The notes beneath the pieces were generated by a model that did no database searches, was not told where the DNA came from, and was given only the letters and a program-made list of their open reading frames with translations. Below are positions 35,440 to 47,890 of a stretch of DNA of 64,000 nt, in pieces. Made by a program: the position numbers and the translations under genes. Source of the DNA: Euryodendron excelsum (Eukaryota; Streptophyta; Magnoliopsida; Ericales; Pentaphylacaceae); contig CM065378.1 of the NCBI GenBank assembly GCA_033060915.1, forward strand, positions 33,923,501-33,987,500, read 5' to 3'. How positions within the stretch are numbered: the first letter of the stretch is position 1; each line of letters starts with the position of its first letter.

Positions 35440-36570
35440 GCAAGTGTTGTATGCAATATAACGTAGAGAAAGGAAATAAAAAATTTCCAAGTTAATGGTG
35501 AGTTCTCATTTGGTGTAGCTGAATTGTGCTCAAAAGCTAGAAGCCAAAATCACTTTGTATGTATATAAGCTCTTGTTTCCATTGTTGTGATAGCATTCTG
35601 TAAACTCTGTTAAAAAGTTACTCTACGATATGAGTTTTTGTAAGTAAGTTGTTTAATTGTTAGCTATGAAATTTTATCATGCTTCTTTGGTGTTGGAATT
35701 TACAGTTTACAAATATGTTCTTATGAGAAGTAGCTATCTTGAACGTTTAGAAGTGTGTGAGCAATTTGGTAATATACAGCCTGAAAATCAACTACTGAGT
35801 AAATTTATACAATTTTTCATAATTAATCAAAATAATCTATGAGGGGTGATAATGGGAACCCCAGTTACACGTGTGACTAATTATGTGAACCGGGGATGCT
35901 CTGGTTCAATTTGGGATGGTCAAAGTAGAGTTAGAAAAGCTTTTTCTTTCTTGAAGGATGCTTCAGGGGTTAGGTACTAATGTTGTTACCAGCTTGCACC
36001 AGCATATATAGTAGTTGATTACTCTCCAAAATGCAGTACAATTCCTACTTCTGAAGTGTACTCAGTATTTTCATAAAATATTTAGTGTATGCATAATGCT
36101 GAACAGATAAGCTTATACCATGAGCTTGATTTGTTTTAATAGCATATTGGAGCAGAAAGAAAATTCACAAAAATGCTAAAAAAATTTACACAAGTTCAGC
36201 AGTGGTGATGGCTCAAGCACATAGTCTGATGACCACTCGTTCTTGTCAAAGGTTAGCTTACTTTGGGTTAAAAACCTGTTACCTAATAAACTTCCAAATT
36301 GGATGGGATGAACGCTTAGATGTTTAGTCTATGCTGGGATACCTTCCACTACATCCAATTAAAGTGAAAAAACCAAGGTTTATTCAAATTTGCGTAAATT
36401 TACTCTCTCTCTCTCTCTTACACACACACAAAAGAAATAAATCTAGGGAAATTTTGTTGGGCATATTGTTAGTTAGAAATGCTTTGAAAGGATGAAAGTT
36501 GCTTGCCTAGGGAAGTGCGACTTTGACAATGGTTGGGACAGGCATTTCAAGCAAGACAGTTTCATTGATA
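35440..36570. other. Intergenic, no gene seen
   Basis: Probably includes the old 3' untranslated sequence of the HIPP-like remnant. A TC/AC microsatellite lies at about 36402-36430. Otherwise unremarkable. Confidence 0.5.
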
Positions 36571-36571
36571 C

Positions 36572-36970
36572 TTTTTTTTTTTTTCCTGACAAGTAAATCT
36601 TCGTATATTAAGGGCACCAAAGGGGTGCAACCGGTATACAAAGAGAAGCCTAATTTAGACACCTCAACTGGAAGATTGTGTTCACCTATAACATCCACAA
36701 AGGCAAAAGACTGATTCACAAAAATTCCCTTTACACCAAAAAAGAAAGCTATGCAAAAGACTCAATTTTATACTATGTACTGAAGTTGAAGTATCCTCAA
36801 AAGTGCGTCTATTCTGCTCTTTCCACAAACACCACATAATACACAGAGGAGTAACACACCAGGTTTTCTTCTTCCTTTACTTCCTACAGCCTTAGTTGGA
36901 GAACTATTTGTGGCATCACCCACTGGACCCCATAGATATTAAGCACAGCAAAGACCACAGGTTGGTAGCC
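36572..36970 (-). mobile_element. LINE (L1-type) 3' end, degraded
   Basis: On the minus strand the sequence encodes VFAVLNIYGVQWVMPQIV, then, after stops, PLCIMWCLWKEQNRRTFED followed by SLLHSFLFWCKG. This is the C-terminal region after the reverse transcriptase of plant L1 LINEs, where W(C/G)(L/I)W(K/R)ERNRRxFE is highly conserved. The copy ends in a poly-A tail, seen as poly-T at 36572-36584. 5' truncated, with stops, so immobile. Confidence 0.8.
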
Positions 36971-37383
36971 TTGAATACTGGGTGCTCCACTTTACCCTGA
37001 TTTAGCAAATTTTTCCTTTCAATTCCAGAGAGGCCACTGGTTGGTACTTGGGGCAAAGGAAACCACCACCTTCTGCTCTGTCTTGTGCTCCTGCTGCTTC
37101 CTTCCGCTCAGCTACCTCCTTCTGCATAGCAAAACTCAGTGCTAACCATTGAATCAAGTGTCCCCTGGAAGTTTGAGATATGCAACAGGGTGAATTTCAA
37201 TAATGAATGCATAAGCTGTACATTTGATTTTTATGGGACCAGAAAGACGACATACATGTGTTTAGAATGGTTACAACATATATATATATATATATATGTA
37301 CATCAAAAAAAATGTTAGTGCACGAGGAAAACTAGTAAAAAGGAAATTCAAAAACTAATTGAGATTTTAAAACCAAAAGGTAC

Positions 37384-37974
37384 TTATGCTCTGTTTGGTA
37401 CAATTAATGGAATGGAATGACCATTCTCATTTTTATTCTTTTTCACTTGTTTGGTACTACTATTTAAAGGTGGAATGATCATTCTCATGGAATGATCATT
37501 CTCACATTTTGTTAGAATGACTATTTCCTATTTCAAGAGTGAGAATGGTCATTCTATTTTCACATAAAACAGTATAAAGCAAAACTTAGTGAGATTTTTA
37601 TTATCAAATTTCTTTTAAAAAATATAAAACATGTTTGGTAATTATTTTTTTATTTTAAAATTTAAAATTTTAAAATTTTAAAAATTTAAAAAAATTTAAA
37701 AAGTTAAAAATTCATAAAAATATTTAATAATTAAACCGCTACCACCACCGCCATTACAAATGCTTAATAATATATAATAATTAAATAATATATTACTAAT
37801 ATTTTATATAGACATAATATTAAATTTTCATATCATACACAAATTTCATTCCATTCTATTCTAGCATTGATTATTGGTCTTACCAAACAAGGGAATGAGA
37901 ATGACTATTTCATTTCATTGCATTCTCATTCTCATTCCATTCCTTTTCATTCCTTTGTACCAAACATAGCCTTA
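37384..37974. mobile_element. Harbinger-type MITE, 585 bp
   Basis: The element is 37387-37971. The left end is TGCTCTGTTTGGTACAA and the right end TTTGTACCAAACATAGCC, which are inverted copies. The flanking 3-bp duplication is TTA on both sides (37384-37386 and 37972-37974). Subterminal GGAATGGAATGA words on the left answer ATTCTCATTCCATTCC on the right. The centre is a long AT hairpin-prone stretch. No coding capacity. Confidence 0.82.
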
Positions 37975-38729
37975 TAGTCTCAAAACCCTAACAAAAAATC
38001 AAGACTTCAATGAACTTAACCACCTTTCCGTGCTTATTGGTCTTCAATTCACCATTAAAACCCCATACCACAAGCCGTCTACACCCTCAAATAGCTCTCA
38101 ATTCTGAAAATCTAGCAAGCTACCACTCTTGAAACTAAAGCATTAATGTTAGTTATTTTACTTCAACAAACCCAAGAACTTATCTTACATCCTTTAAAAC
38201 TCTTAACCCTAAAACTATATGTCTACCCCGAGTCCACCATTATCCCAATTATAGGTGGCTTTTCCGTTAGTGTCCCAAAGCAAATTAACATACATCATCA
38301 CAAAGATTAGATGAATAATGGGCGCTCAGCTCTTGGAATATATGTCACACATGATCAAACGGAAGCAGTACTCCTATAATAAAACCATATAGATCCAAAA
38401 TGAATACAAACCAATTTGAGAGAATAACGCATATACCTCACGTAATGTGAAGGATACTCTCCTTGAACCTCTTCTTATCGTACTATCCTTCACGAGGTCA
38501 ACCTGCAACAGAAGCATTATTGAAGGTTAGGATGAGAATAAAAAATCAAAGACCACAAGCAAGTTGAAGAAAAACTACATTCCATCCCGTAACATTGAAT
38601 TGCTAATTAAAAAAAAAAAGGAAATAGAAAAGAGTCTTAGAATATATCATCGATGATAGTTGTATATTTGTCTATCAAAATTCTTTGATTCTCTCTTCCA
38701 CATTTTTGGTATGGTATTCTGTTTTGATC

Positions 38730-39207
38730 TTAGGCTGTGTTTGGTTGAGGGATAAAAGTGAGGGGTTTGATTAGCTATCAAGTGGGTCTCACAAAACCTA
38801 TGTTTAACAAAAAAAATTGTATGAGATTAGTCATCCCTTCAGACTATTAATCCCCCACAATAAGGGATAAGTAATACTATAAGGAGGTAGTATTACTTAT
38901 CTTCTCCCTTTGGGATAAACTCTAAAATGATATTTTTACCCATCTTCTATTATTATAATAAGTTAATATAATATTACATAGCTATATTATAATTTAAAAT
39001 TAATTTTTCTATTAATTTTTTTTATTTTGAATGTGATATTTTGATGAAATAATATTTTTTTATCCCTATCATAATTTTATCTTAACCAAACGTAGTATGA
39101 GTAATTTCTCATCACATTAAGTATTACTTATCACCCATCACCACTTTTCTAATCACATAATATTTCTTATCCCCTATTTTTTAATCCCATAAACAAACGG
39201 GACCTTA
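38730..39207. mobile_element. Harbinger-type MITE, 472 bp
   Basis: The element is 38733-39204. The left end is GGCTGTGTTTGGTTGAGGGAT; the right end is ATCCCATAAACAAACGGGACC, inverted and partly diverged. TTA duplicates flank both sides (38730-38732 and 39205-39207). No coding capacity. Confidence 0.75.
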
Positions 39208-39781
39208 AGGTAAGTAAGGGGTCTTTCTTTCAATTAAGCCCCTTACTTGTATGTATTGTACTATCTTAACAAATAGGAAAAAGAAAAATCCTAATATTTA
39301 CAATGTTGATTGATGCAACCAAGTTTTTTCTGCCTTTCAAAAATTTTCTATGAACACGGAATAGGGAGGAAATGAACTTTACTGATCTTATATCCAAAGA
39401 AAAAGAAAGAGGCGAGTGAGAAAGAAACAGGAGAGGATTTTGGTCGGAGTAATTCCTTACTAACAAAATAAACCCTCTTATGGACATAAAACCCTACAGC
39501 TCTTCCCAATTGATGCTATTTGAGAGTTTAGAAGTGAGAAATTGGGTTAAATGGTAGATCTAAATACCAATAGCTAGGGGAAGGTGTTAGGAGTGATTTA
39601 ACCTTAATTTCTTAGGAATTTGGGTCTTAAAAGTGCACTTTCTTGGGGTTTTAAACAGTAACTTGAGAACTCTAATTGGACATTTTGCTCAAAGAAGACG
39701 ACGAAGAAGAAGAAGAAGAAGAAGAAAAGAACACAAAACGGTCTCCAATTCTCGTAAGTCAACTAAATGTTTAAAGAAATA

Positions 39782-39986
39782 TTATGGGATATTTGGACAT
39801 AACTTATTTAGTAACTTATGGCTTATGTTTATGGCTTTTTTGAAATGTATTTAAGTTAGTGATTTAAAAAAATAGCTTATGTCTAATAACGTTTTTCGAG
39901 AAAATCTATTTTTAAATATTGCTTTTTAAAAGTAGTTTATAATTTATGGCTTATGACTTATAAGCTAAGTGCCGAAACACTCCTTA
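39782..39986. mobile_element. Harbinger-like MITE, 199 bp
   Basis: The element is 39785-39983. The left end is TGGGATATTTGGACATAACTT; the right end is AAGTGCCGAAACACTCC, inverted and diverged. TTA duplicates flank both sides. AGCTTATGTCTAATAA-type hairpin sequence lies within. Confidence 0.6.
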
Positions 39987-40172
39987 TATGCATATTTCTA
40001 GGCTAATAGACTGCTTATCCAAAAAAATTATATTTATAGGGTAATACACTTCTCCTAATTTTAATACATTTATGACTCAATTAGGAAACTAAAGATTTTA
40101 ACCAACTAGAATATTCTAAAAACCTAGTAAAGGCTCTAATAACACCCAATAAATATAATTTTACCCATAATA

Positions 40173-40814
40173 CAACCCATTAGAGGTGCACAAACGAACC
40201 GAAAAATTTGATAACCGAACCAACCCAGCCTCTATGAGTCGGTCTGGTTCGGGTCTTTCAAAAGAATCGTTTGCTCCTAGGTCTAAAAAATACCAACCCG
40301 AGCTATTTGATTCGGTTCTAGGTTCCACATTTTTTGGACTCGGACCAACCCAAAAATTGAGCCGACCCAAGAATCGAACCAGACCGAATCAAATAGCTCG
40401 GGTTGGTATATAGACTTTTACATGTTTATATATATATATCATAAAAGTCTATATATATTTTATATATGTCATTAAATTATTGTTATTTTCACTTGGTTAT
40501 TATTAATTTGTGTTTATATGTCATTTTTTATTTGTTTGAAAAATTAAGAATACAAGACCAATCCTATTATCTTCTTTTTTTTTTTGCATAAATAAGTTAA
40601 GTAATATACAATAAAAGTGGAACCGACCCGATTTGAGCCCGAACCAACCCGAGCTATGGAACCGAACCGAACCAATCCGAATCAACTCGGGTTGTTTGAT
40701 TCGGTTCCATTAAATGATCAATTCAGTTTTGAATCTAAAAATCTAAAACCGATCAAGATTGGGTCAATTTTGAGTTTAACACGGACCCGACCCATGCACA
40801 CCCCTACAATCCAT
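40173..40814. mobile_element. hAT-type MITE, 626 bp
   Basis: The element is 40181-40806. The left end TAGAGGTGCAC and right end GTGCACACCCCTA region are inverted relatives. The flanking octamers CAACCCAT (40173-40180) and CAATCCAT (40807-40814) differ at one base, an 8-bp hAT target duplication. Both halves are rich in GAACCGA/TCGGTTC words and the middle is AT rich. It belongs to the same family as the larger element at 45587-50389. Confidence 0.82.
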
Positions 40815-41637
40815 TGACCTTTTTTGCAATCCACGTCTAGCAAAAATAGAAATTATGAAAATACCTATTATTATAAATAAAATTACCAAAATACCTTTAA
40901 CACCTAAAACCTTGAAAAACATTAATATATTAGTCCAGCAACATTCTAACACAAGATAAACAAAAAATTAAGACTTTAATAAACATTAATCTTCATAAGA
41001 ACTTCGAAGATTACCTAAACATGCCCCATGCAAAAATGCTGATTTCCCACTTTTCTACTTTCCATGATCTCCAACATAATACAGTATAACATGTTCACCA
41101 AAAATTTCCTAATGTGGCTAATCTAAAATCATTCCAAGAGCCACAGTGGAGCAGGATTTGCTGGTGCGTCCCTCTTCATGTCCATAATTTTTTTTTACTT
41201 AGTGGAACTTGCTAAAATTGGAGGGCTGCGTTTGGGATACTACAAAGGTCATGAAAGACTTGGAAGATAGCAGGGACGGACAGAGAGAGAGAGAAAAAAA
41301 AAAAGGAGGATGGGACATGGTAAGGAGATTGTCCAGCATACACCTTAGCTCTCATGCAAAATGTCGTTAAATACAATCTATGGAAGACTTGGAAGAAATA
41401 TGACTCCAACCCAAGGTGGAAGGAAAGATTAAATCACCCTAATAATATTTCTTGAGGATATTTACTAGATGACCCAAGTTTTTATGAAGATGCAAGATGT
41501 TTTCCTTTCAAACTCCATTTCTCTTACTAGAAATTATTAGATCACATAAAGGGCTATTCTTAGTAATACCTCCAACCACTGCACGGCTACTCCTAAAGCC
41601 CTTAATATTCTATCTTATGTTACACGGATTGGGGCAT
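40815..41637. other. Intergenic, no gene seen
   Basis: A GA run lies at about 41280-41292. Frames show no family resemblance. Confidence 0.5.
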
Positions 41638-41785
41638 GGCAAGTGGGTGTCCGGTCCTTGTCTAAGTTTAAGTCTAACTGCATTTGGGCCGACCTCCTCT
41701 AATTCTGAATCTGAGTCTAAGTCTAAAGGATTTTTTTGATCATATGGAATTACAGTTGCATGAGGATAATGCTATGAAGCAAGGG
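41638..41785 (+). pseudogene. Kelch-like gene copy, fragment 1
   Basis: Encodes LTAFGPTSSNSESESKSKGF then FDHMELQLHEDNAM, matching residues about 303-341 of the minus-strand kelch-like protein at 4003-5748 (LTAFGPTSSMSEFECEYESK, FDHMALQLNEDNTV). The upstream coding part is absent, and similarity stops at about 41785, where foreign sequence begins. Confidence 0.85.
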
Positions 41786-41789
41786 CGGA

Positions 41790-44700
41790 ACTACTAGTGA
41801 GGGAGGGGTGTCATGGCAACCACCGACTTTGGAATGACCTTCTTATATATAGTACTAGTTGAAGTGGCCCATGCAAGGCATAGGTAGCTTCGATTTTTTT
41901 GGATTATATTTTAAAATACATTATGGTGATATATTTCACTAATAATGAAATAAAAAGTCAAAATATTTGTGAATCATTTAATTCTGGCATGGATAATCAA
42001 CCTTTAATCAAATCGATGAAAAGATTGTTGAGGTACGTGTAAGCTAATCTGAACATTCTTGACCAAGTAACAAAAATAATAATCAAAGTATTATTGTAGA
42101 GCATCACGAATAGTGGTAGCAGTTATATGTATTTGCAATATTTCCAATTTTCAAAAGAAAAACCCTCTAATTGGTCTGTATTATGAGGAGGAAAACGCAC
42201 TTGTTCTATAATCCTTGATGTAACTATTAATAATTCTTGTTGCTTGGATGCTAAGGTCAAATTGATAAATTTGATGTTTTAAAATTACGATAAGCATGAA
42301 TAGTTGAATTGAATTAAGTTTATTTTTTTTTATAAAATTCGGTGGTACTCTTTAATCTTTAGCTTCACATTGGTTGACCCAAATAATAGATTTTTTTAGT
42401 TCTATTGGAGAAAGAATTATGAATAAGAAGGGAAGACAAACATACAAGCTAAATAAGTGATTTTTTAGTTTTTCCCCTGAGGCAGAGAATGGCAAGTTGA
42501 AACCATGACTAAATGCATGGGTGAATTCTTTTTAAATAGATTGTACACTTTAACCATGTAGTCTTGCTTAGCATAAGCTTCAATGGCCAACACATCCCCT
42601 TGTGATAAGCTATTATATATACAAATGTATAGCCAAACATACACAGTGTCACAAGTTGGCAGATCGAGCACCATACGGTGACAGCAATGCGACTCGCCAT
42701 GATCATACGCAACGGAATTAACTAGTGAGGTGACTATGCACCAAGCAATAGTCCCGCCAAACTCAAACATCAATGCATAAGAATATGCGTTCATCCAGGA
42801 TCTATCCGTAATGTCTCACACATCATGTTAAGCTCCGTCCTTTGATACTCAAGCCTTTCAGCTAACCCAAGCTATAGGCGATAGCAACGCTATTCTTAAA
42901 TGCGCGCACACATGACAAGTAATGTGCTTAGCATCAGTCACTCTCGTAACACAAATACGATAGCCATGTGTAACCGGACATGCGCGTGAACTAAGCATCA
43001 CCTGTTAAGCACGACGCCTCCATCTATGAAACTCTTAGCGCCCCAGGTCAAAGTTGTTGCCCGCAAGGATAGACACCACCGAATAACAACCGTTAAGCCC
43101 ACAACATAGTGTTCCGCGACACCAATGCTAGCCAAATCAAGCGGCCGTGTGCACAAGCTTAAACCCAATGTGTAAGTGCACACGAGACACACGGCATGCA
43201 AGTGTGCACACTGATGCCCAATTTATCATGAGCATAAACCCCAACACAATATAGATGCGGCATAGCGGGTGCGAATGTCCCAATCCCATCCTCGATGCCA
43301 ATACCCAACATCTACCCCCAGATACAATGCCGCCCATGTAACCCCTTGACTAGCATGAGGACTACAGCCACGTGCCACAGCCGACCTCCAAGTCTCGTCC
43401 ACTCTTTTGGGGGACTCACTTGAGTGTTATCCCTTTCGGTAGCACCAGGGGGTGGTATAATCAACACTAGGACCCCCCTTTTATAATAGCATTCTGAGGC
43501 ATCTCCAAACTTACAGGAGAAAATATCCTGCCCCCTCGAGAAGTCATAATTCATAAAGCCAACAAATATGAAAAATATAAATTACGAGATTGCCATGCCA
43601 CCGGCCAACCATACTCAGACATGCCCCACGTTAAGGTCTCTCGCGTCCCCAAACGTGGCACGAGTGGTAACCCGTGACACACAGACAATACATAAACCCA
43701 CAAAGACTCCAAAACCAAGATCATCGATACATAATACTACCCCTAATTAGTAAATACTCATACTATTCATGTATAACATTTGTACGTACGTATAAATGAA
43801 AAAAAAACTTTTATTTTTCGTTCAGATCTGAAACCTAATTAAAAATACTAGTTTTTTTTAGTTCAACCATATAATACATGTATTAAACATTTTACATATT
43901 ATACTTTTGAAAAAAACTTGATTAAAAATTAGATATGATTTAATATATAATTATAATAGTACGTAGAATAATGTAATATTTTTCTAATACTTGGAATATT
44001 TAAATTATTAAACTTACTTTTTTTATAACTTCTTATTAATACTCCAAATATTAAATTTAAAATTAAAATTAATAAATTAACGCATTCTTATATCAAGTAT
44101 TGAAATAATAAAATAAAATTTATTATCTACCATTTAATTTAGCTGTTTGTTAATAATATTATTTAAAAAATTATTATATATGAGACAAAAATACTACCTA
44201 TTAACATATATAAGAAGAAATTACTTATAAATGTTATCATATTTTTTGTTTTGACTTTTTAATTAATATTCGTATAATACCCAGATAATAATAAATTCAT
44301 ATTTTTAACATTCTCGTATTTTTATGCCGAATTTTATTATTGTATTTATTAAAAAAATTATATTAAATCCGTGTGTATTACGTACCTTCTTTTTTCACAC
44401 TCGTGTTTACTAACTATGATACTACCCAGTGAAATTTTAAAGCAAATAATGTATTTCTCAAGAGACCAGCAAAACCAAAGGATAAAGTAAACAAAATCTC
44501 ACAAAGCAAATAAATAAACACAATGTAATAATTCAAACACTCTATGAACAGTGCACTAAAAATGAGGGGCGTTAAACACAAGTGCAGCTGTTAAGACACT
44601 AGTAGATTCGTACAGGTCAGCTGGATCTCACCAACTTTCTCTGAGAAGGGAATGGACAAGATTGTGCAGTTGCTTCGCCCCTATGCAAAGCGAGAAGGCC

Positions 44701-45545
44701 AAAAACGCTTGGAAGGGAAGCTGCCAGCAATGCGGTGGGAATAGATTGTTGTAGAAGGGTAAAATGGTGAAAGCGGCGACTTGTGTAAAGGAAAACAATG
44801 GCATAATGGTTATATTAAAAGATGGAGTAGCCAGGCCCAACTCCCTCTTTTTATGTATAGGATATCTATTTAATGACCTAACAAATTGCTATTCTATTAG
44901 CACCTCACAATTTGAAATCCATTTTTAAGGCTCTAATTTAATAAAAAAAATAATTATTTTTTTCACAAAAATTGTACAAAAACCCAACCAAATTGACGTG
45001 TCCGTAAAATATTTACAATAAAGAGTTATTGAGTGTTTTATTTTAAAGTGAAAAGCTTGGATTCAAGTAAATTATTCTATTAAAAGTTGTTAATAATTTT
45101 TCTGCTCATATAAAGTTTGTATAAATATTTTGAATAATGAATTATGGATCCTACTCTCTTTTTTTGTACATCCTAACACAATAAAATAAACAATTAGGGC
45201 ATTTTTATTTTTATATTTTTATAGTGATTGTGCTTGTGCTTACGCATTTAGGTTTTAGTATAATTACAAAACGATTTTTTACAGCCATAAATATTGTCAC
45301 ACTAGACTTTGTAATAAAATGAAATATGAGTTTCTCACGAATTGTTTGATTTCCTACATTGAAAATCAAATTGTTGTGAAATATGCATAAAATCAATCAT
45401 AAATCATTTTTAATTTTCAAAGAATATTGGGGCCACTTCAACCAAAAATTAAGTTGAAATGTACTAGGAAACAATTATTTTTTTTCTTATCCTGCCAAAA
45501 TTGAAAGCGTTTGGGTTTATTTTTTAGCATATCATTACCTTTCTC
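41790..45545. other. Foreign block splitting the kelch pseudogene, unresolved
   Basis: The left part begins GGGCGGAACTACTAGTGAGG and soon reads CTTATATATAGTACTAG then GCCCATGCAAGGCATAGG, wording that resembles terminal regions of some plant Helitrons or other elements (weak). From about 42780 to 43740 composition jumps to GC rich with many CG dinucleotides, unlike the AT-rich DNA on both sides; no long frame or known domain is visible there. 43760-44600 is very AT rich. About 44965-45060 is another copy of the dispersed repeat seen at 9.4 and 10.5 kb. Element boundaries could not be fixed. Confidence 0.45.
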
Positions 45546-45586
45546 CCAGGCAAAATGGTTCGATTTGCTGCCAGAAGCAAATGTGG
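45545..45586 (+). pseudogene. Kelch-like gene copy, fragment 2
   Basis: Encodes RFAARSKCG, matching RFDARSKCG (about residues 422-430) of the intact gene; at DNA level GCCAGAAGCAAATGTGG is identical. It stops abruptly at the left end of the hAT-type insertion, and its last eight bases, AAATGTGG, are the target duplication. Confidence 0.85.
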
Positions 45587-47409
45587 AGGGGTGCACATGG
45601 GTTGATTTGGTTCGATTTGATGCTTAATCCAAAATTGAACTGAATTTGATTGGTTCTCCAAAATTAGAATCGAGCACCGAACCGTGACTCTTATAAACCG
45701 AACCAATCCAAATCGATAAAATACGGTTTGTGTAATACCCTGAACCCATTAATTTTCTTCATTTATGTAAATTAAGGTATTTGTGTGATTTAATGTTAGA
45801 TATTATTCCTTTTGGGTCAAAGTGACCAATTGGGAGTTAAATTGTAACTTAAGTTCTTGGAGTGAGATCCATGAGATTATTTTCTATGTGTATCATCTTA
45901 TATACCCATGTATACACACACACACACACCCATTTGTAGAGAGAGAGAGAGAGGAGAAGAGATAGAGGAAGGAGATTGAAGGGAGAAGATCAAGAAGAAA
46001 ACAAGGAAGCAAGAAGAGCTCAACCAAGCTTGGAAACCCATTGTGGAGTTAGAAAAGCTAAAGAGAGAAAGGTATGAACTAAAATCTTAAATATATAATT
46101 GTATATATGCATCTATATGGATTGGGGTGTTTGGGTTCATTTTAGGGGACTCCTTGAGTCCCAATTACTTTGAATTTAAGAGCTTATAGCTCAATATTGG
46201 AGAAGTGGGGAGTTGGGGGTTGAAACCCCCAAATATATGGAATGTTAGGGTTTTGAATATTTTCCTTACATCCCCTTGATTTAATTGTTCTTTCTTTCCT
46301 ATTTTGAGTTATTGTTATCCTTGTGGGCTAATATTTGAGCCCTAAGAGTATTGGGAAGATTTGATTGTGTTTGAAGGAGTTTTAGTTGAGTTTTGAAGTT
46401 TTAGGTCGAACTTCGGTTGCTGCCCAGAATTGGGCGTTCGAACGGTATAGGAAAGAAGACCGGGTGTTCAAACAGTTGGAGAGGGTGTTTTTCCATTTTG
46501 GCCTGGTGTTTGAATAGCCATTTGGGCATTCAAACGCCCAATTCATTTTGTTTGGCGTTCAAACTCCCCGGTTGGGCGTTCGAATGGCCTGCCAGTTTCT
46601 ACACTATTTAGTAAAATATGCATAACTTTCTCTAGAAATCTTGAATTGATGTACTGTTTAAAGTGTTAGAAAGTAGACTCATAGATTTTTGTACCCATAT
46701 AAAGTTTGTTCTCTAATTCCATATAAATTGAGAGATATGGAAGTTTAAAGTTAACCCAAAACTATGCCGAAAACCTTATTTTTTCAAAGTGTTACCCTGT
46801 TTTTCGTGAGACCTAACTTCTTCACCAAAAATGTGTTTTTGACCCATGACCTATCAAATTAAAGGCCTTTAAGCCTATTTTCAAATGGAACTAGTCTTGA
46901 GTGTGAACTCATCTTTGAGAGATGGTTAGGACGCGAAGAAGGAGTTGACGTCCCGACTTTCATATTCAAACTTTAACTTTATGTTTTCGTTTTACGTTGG
47001 GGCTAGAGTTTAGCATCGCTCTCCCGTTGTGAGAATGAAGTGTTGATGAGTTGGGGTTGAGGAACTTATGTGCTTAGTCTCGATTTACGTGTTATTACTT
47101 TGCCTTAGAATCTTATATTGATGTTTCCATGCTTCTATGTGAATTATGTATAGGAATACCTTGCCTAACACCCATTCAGTTGGATATTGGTGAGTAACGA
47201 TATGCCATGAGTAAAACCTATTACTCTCCAAATGCTTTCAAGTTCAATTACGTTTCATGCATTTTTTTTTCATTTATTTCAATGCATCAATTATTACGTT
47301 CAAGTATAAATATTATGCTTTGAATTACATACGAACCTTACCTACGATATAAATTACAACCCCATGGACTAGAACATTTACATAAAATAGATGTAAGATT
47401 CCTAACGTA

Positions 47410-47525
47410 CGACTCCATGTAAGGTCTTCTCGTGGCAAGACTTTAATCTAGCCCGATAGTCCTAGGATGGGGGACGTGGAATAAAATATCGACATGTAAG
47501 GTCTTTTGTGGCAAGACTTTAAACT
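47410..47525 (+). repeat. ~78-bp direct repeat within the LTR
   Basis: CATGTAAGGTCTT(C)T then GTGGCAAGACTTTAA then CTAGC occurs at about 47412 and again at about 47490. Confidence 0.75.
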
Positions 47526-47591
47526 AGCAACGACGGTCCTACGCTAAGAGACCCAAAATAATCTACCACCAAGTTGGGAGACGTCCTTTTT

Positions 47592-47890
47592 GGCCTAAAG
47601 AGCCTTATGTGTACCGTGCAACTAAGACCAAGCGTCCAGAAAGGGGGTAGGCAGGTGCAAGCCAGAGCGGACAACCTAATGTTGGCCTAAAGAGCCTTAT
47701 GTGTATTGTGTAGTTAAAACCAAGTGCCCAAAAAGGGAGTAGGCAGGTGCAAGCCAGAGCGAACAATCTAATGTTGACCTAAAGAGCCTCATGTGTATTG
47801 TACGGCTAAGACCAAACGCCCAGAAAGGGGGTAGACCAAGCGCCCGAAAGGGGGTAGGCAGGTGCGAGCTAGAACGGACAGTATTGTGCT
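47592..47890 (+). repeat. 92-bp tandem repeat, three units
   Basis: Units start at 47592, 47684 and 47776, an exact 92-base period. Shared wording: G(G/A)CCTAAAGAGCC(T/C)(T/C)ATGTGTA, then AAGACCAA-CG-CC, then GGGGGTAGGCAGGTGC. The third unit has an extra internal copy of GACCAAGCGCCCGAAAGG. Confidence 0.9.
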
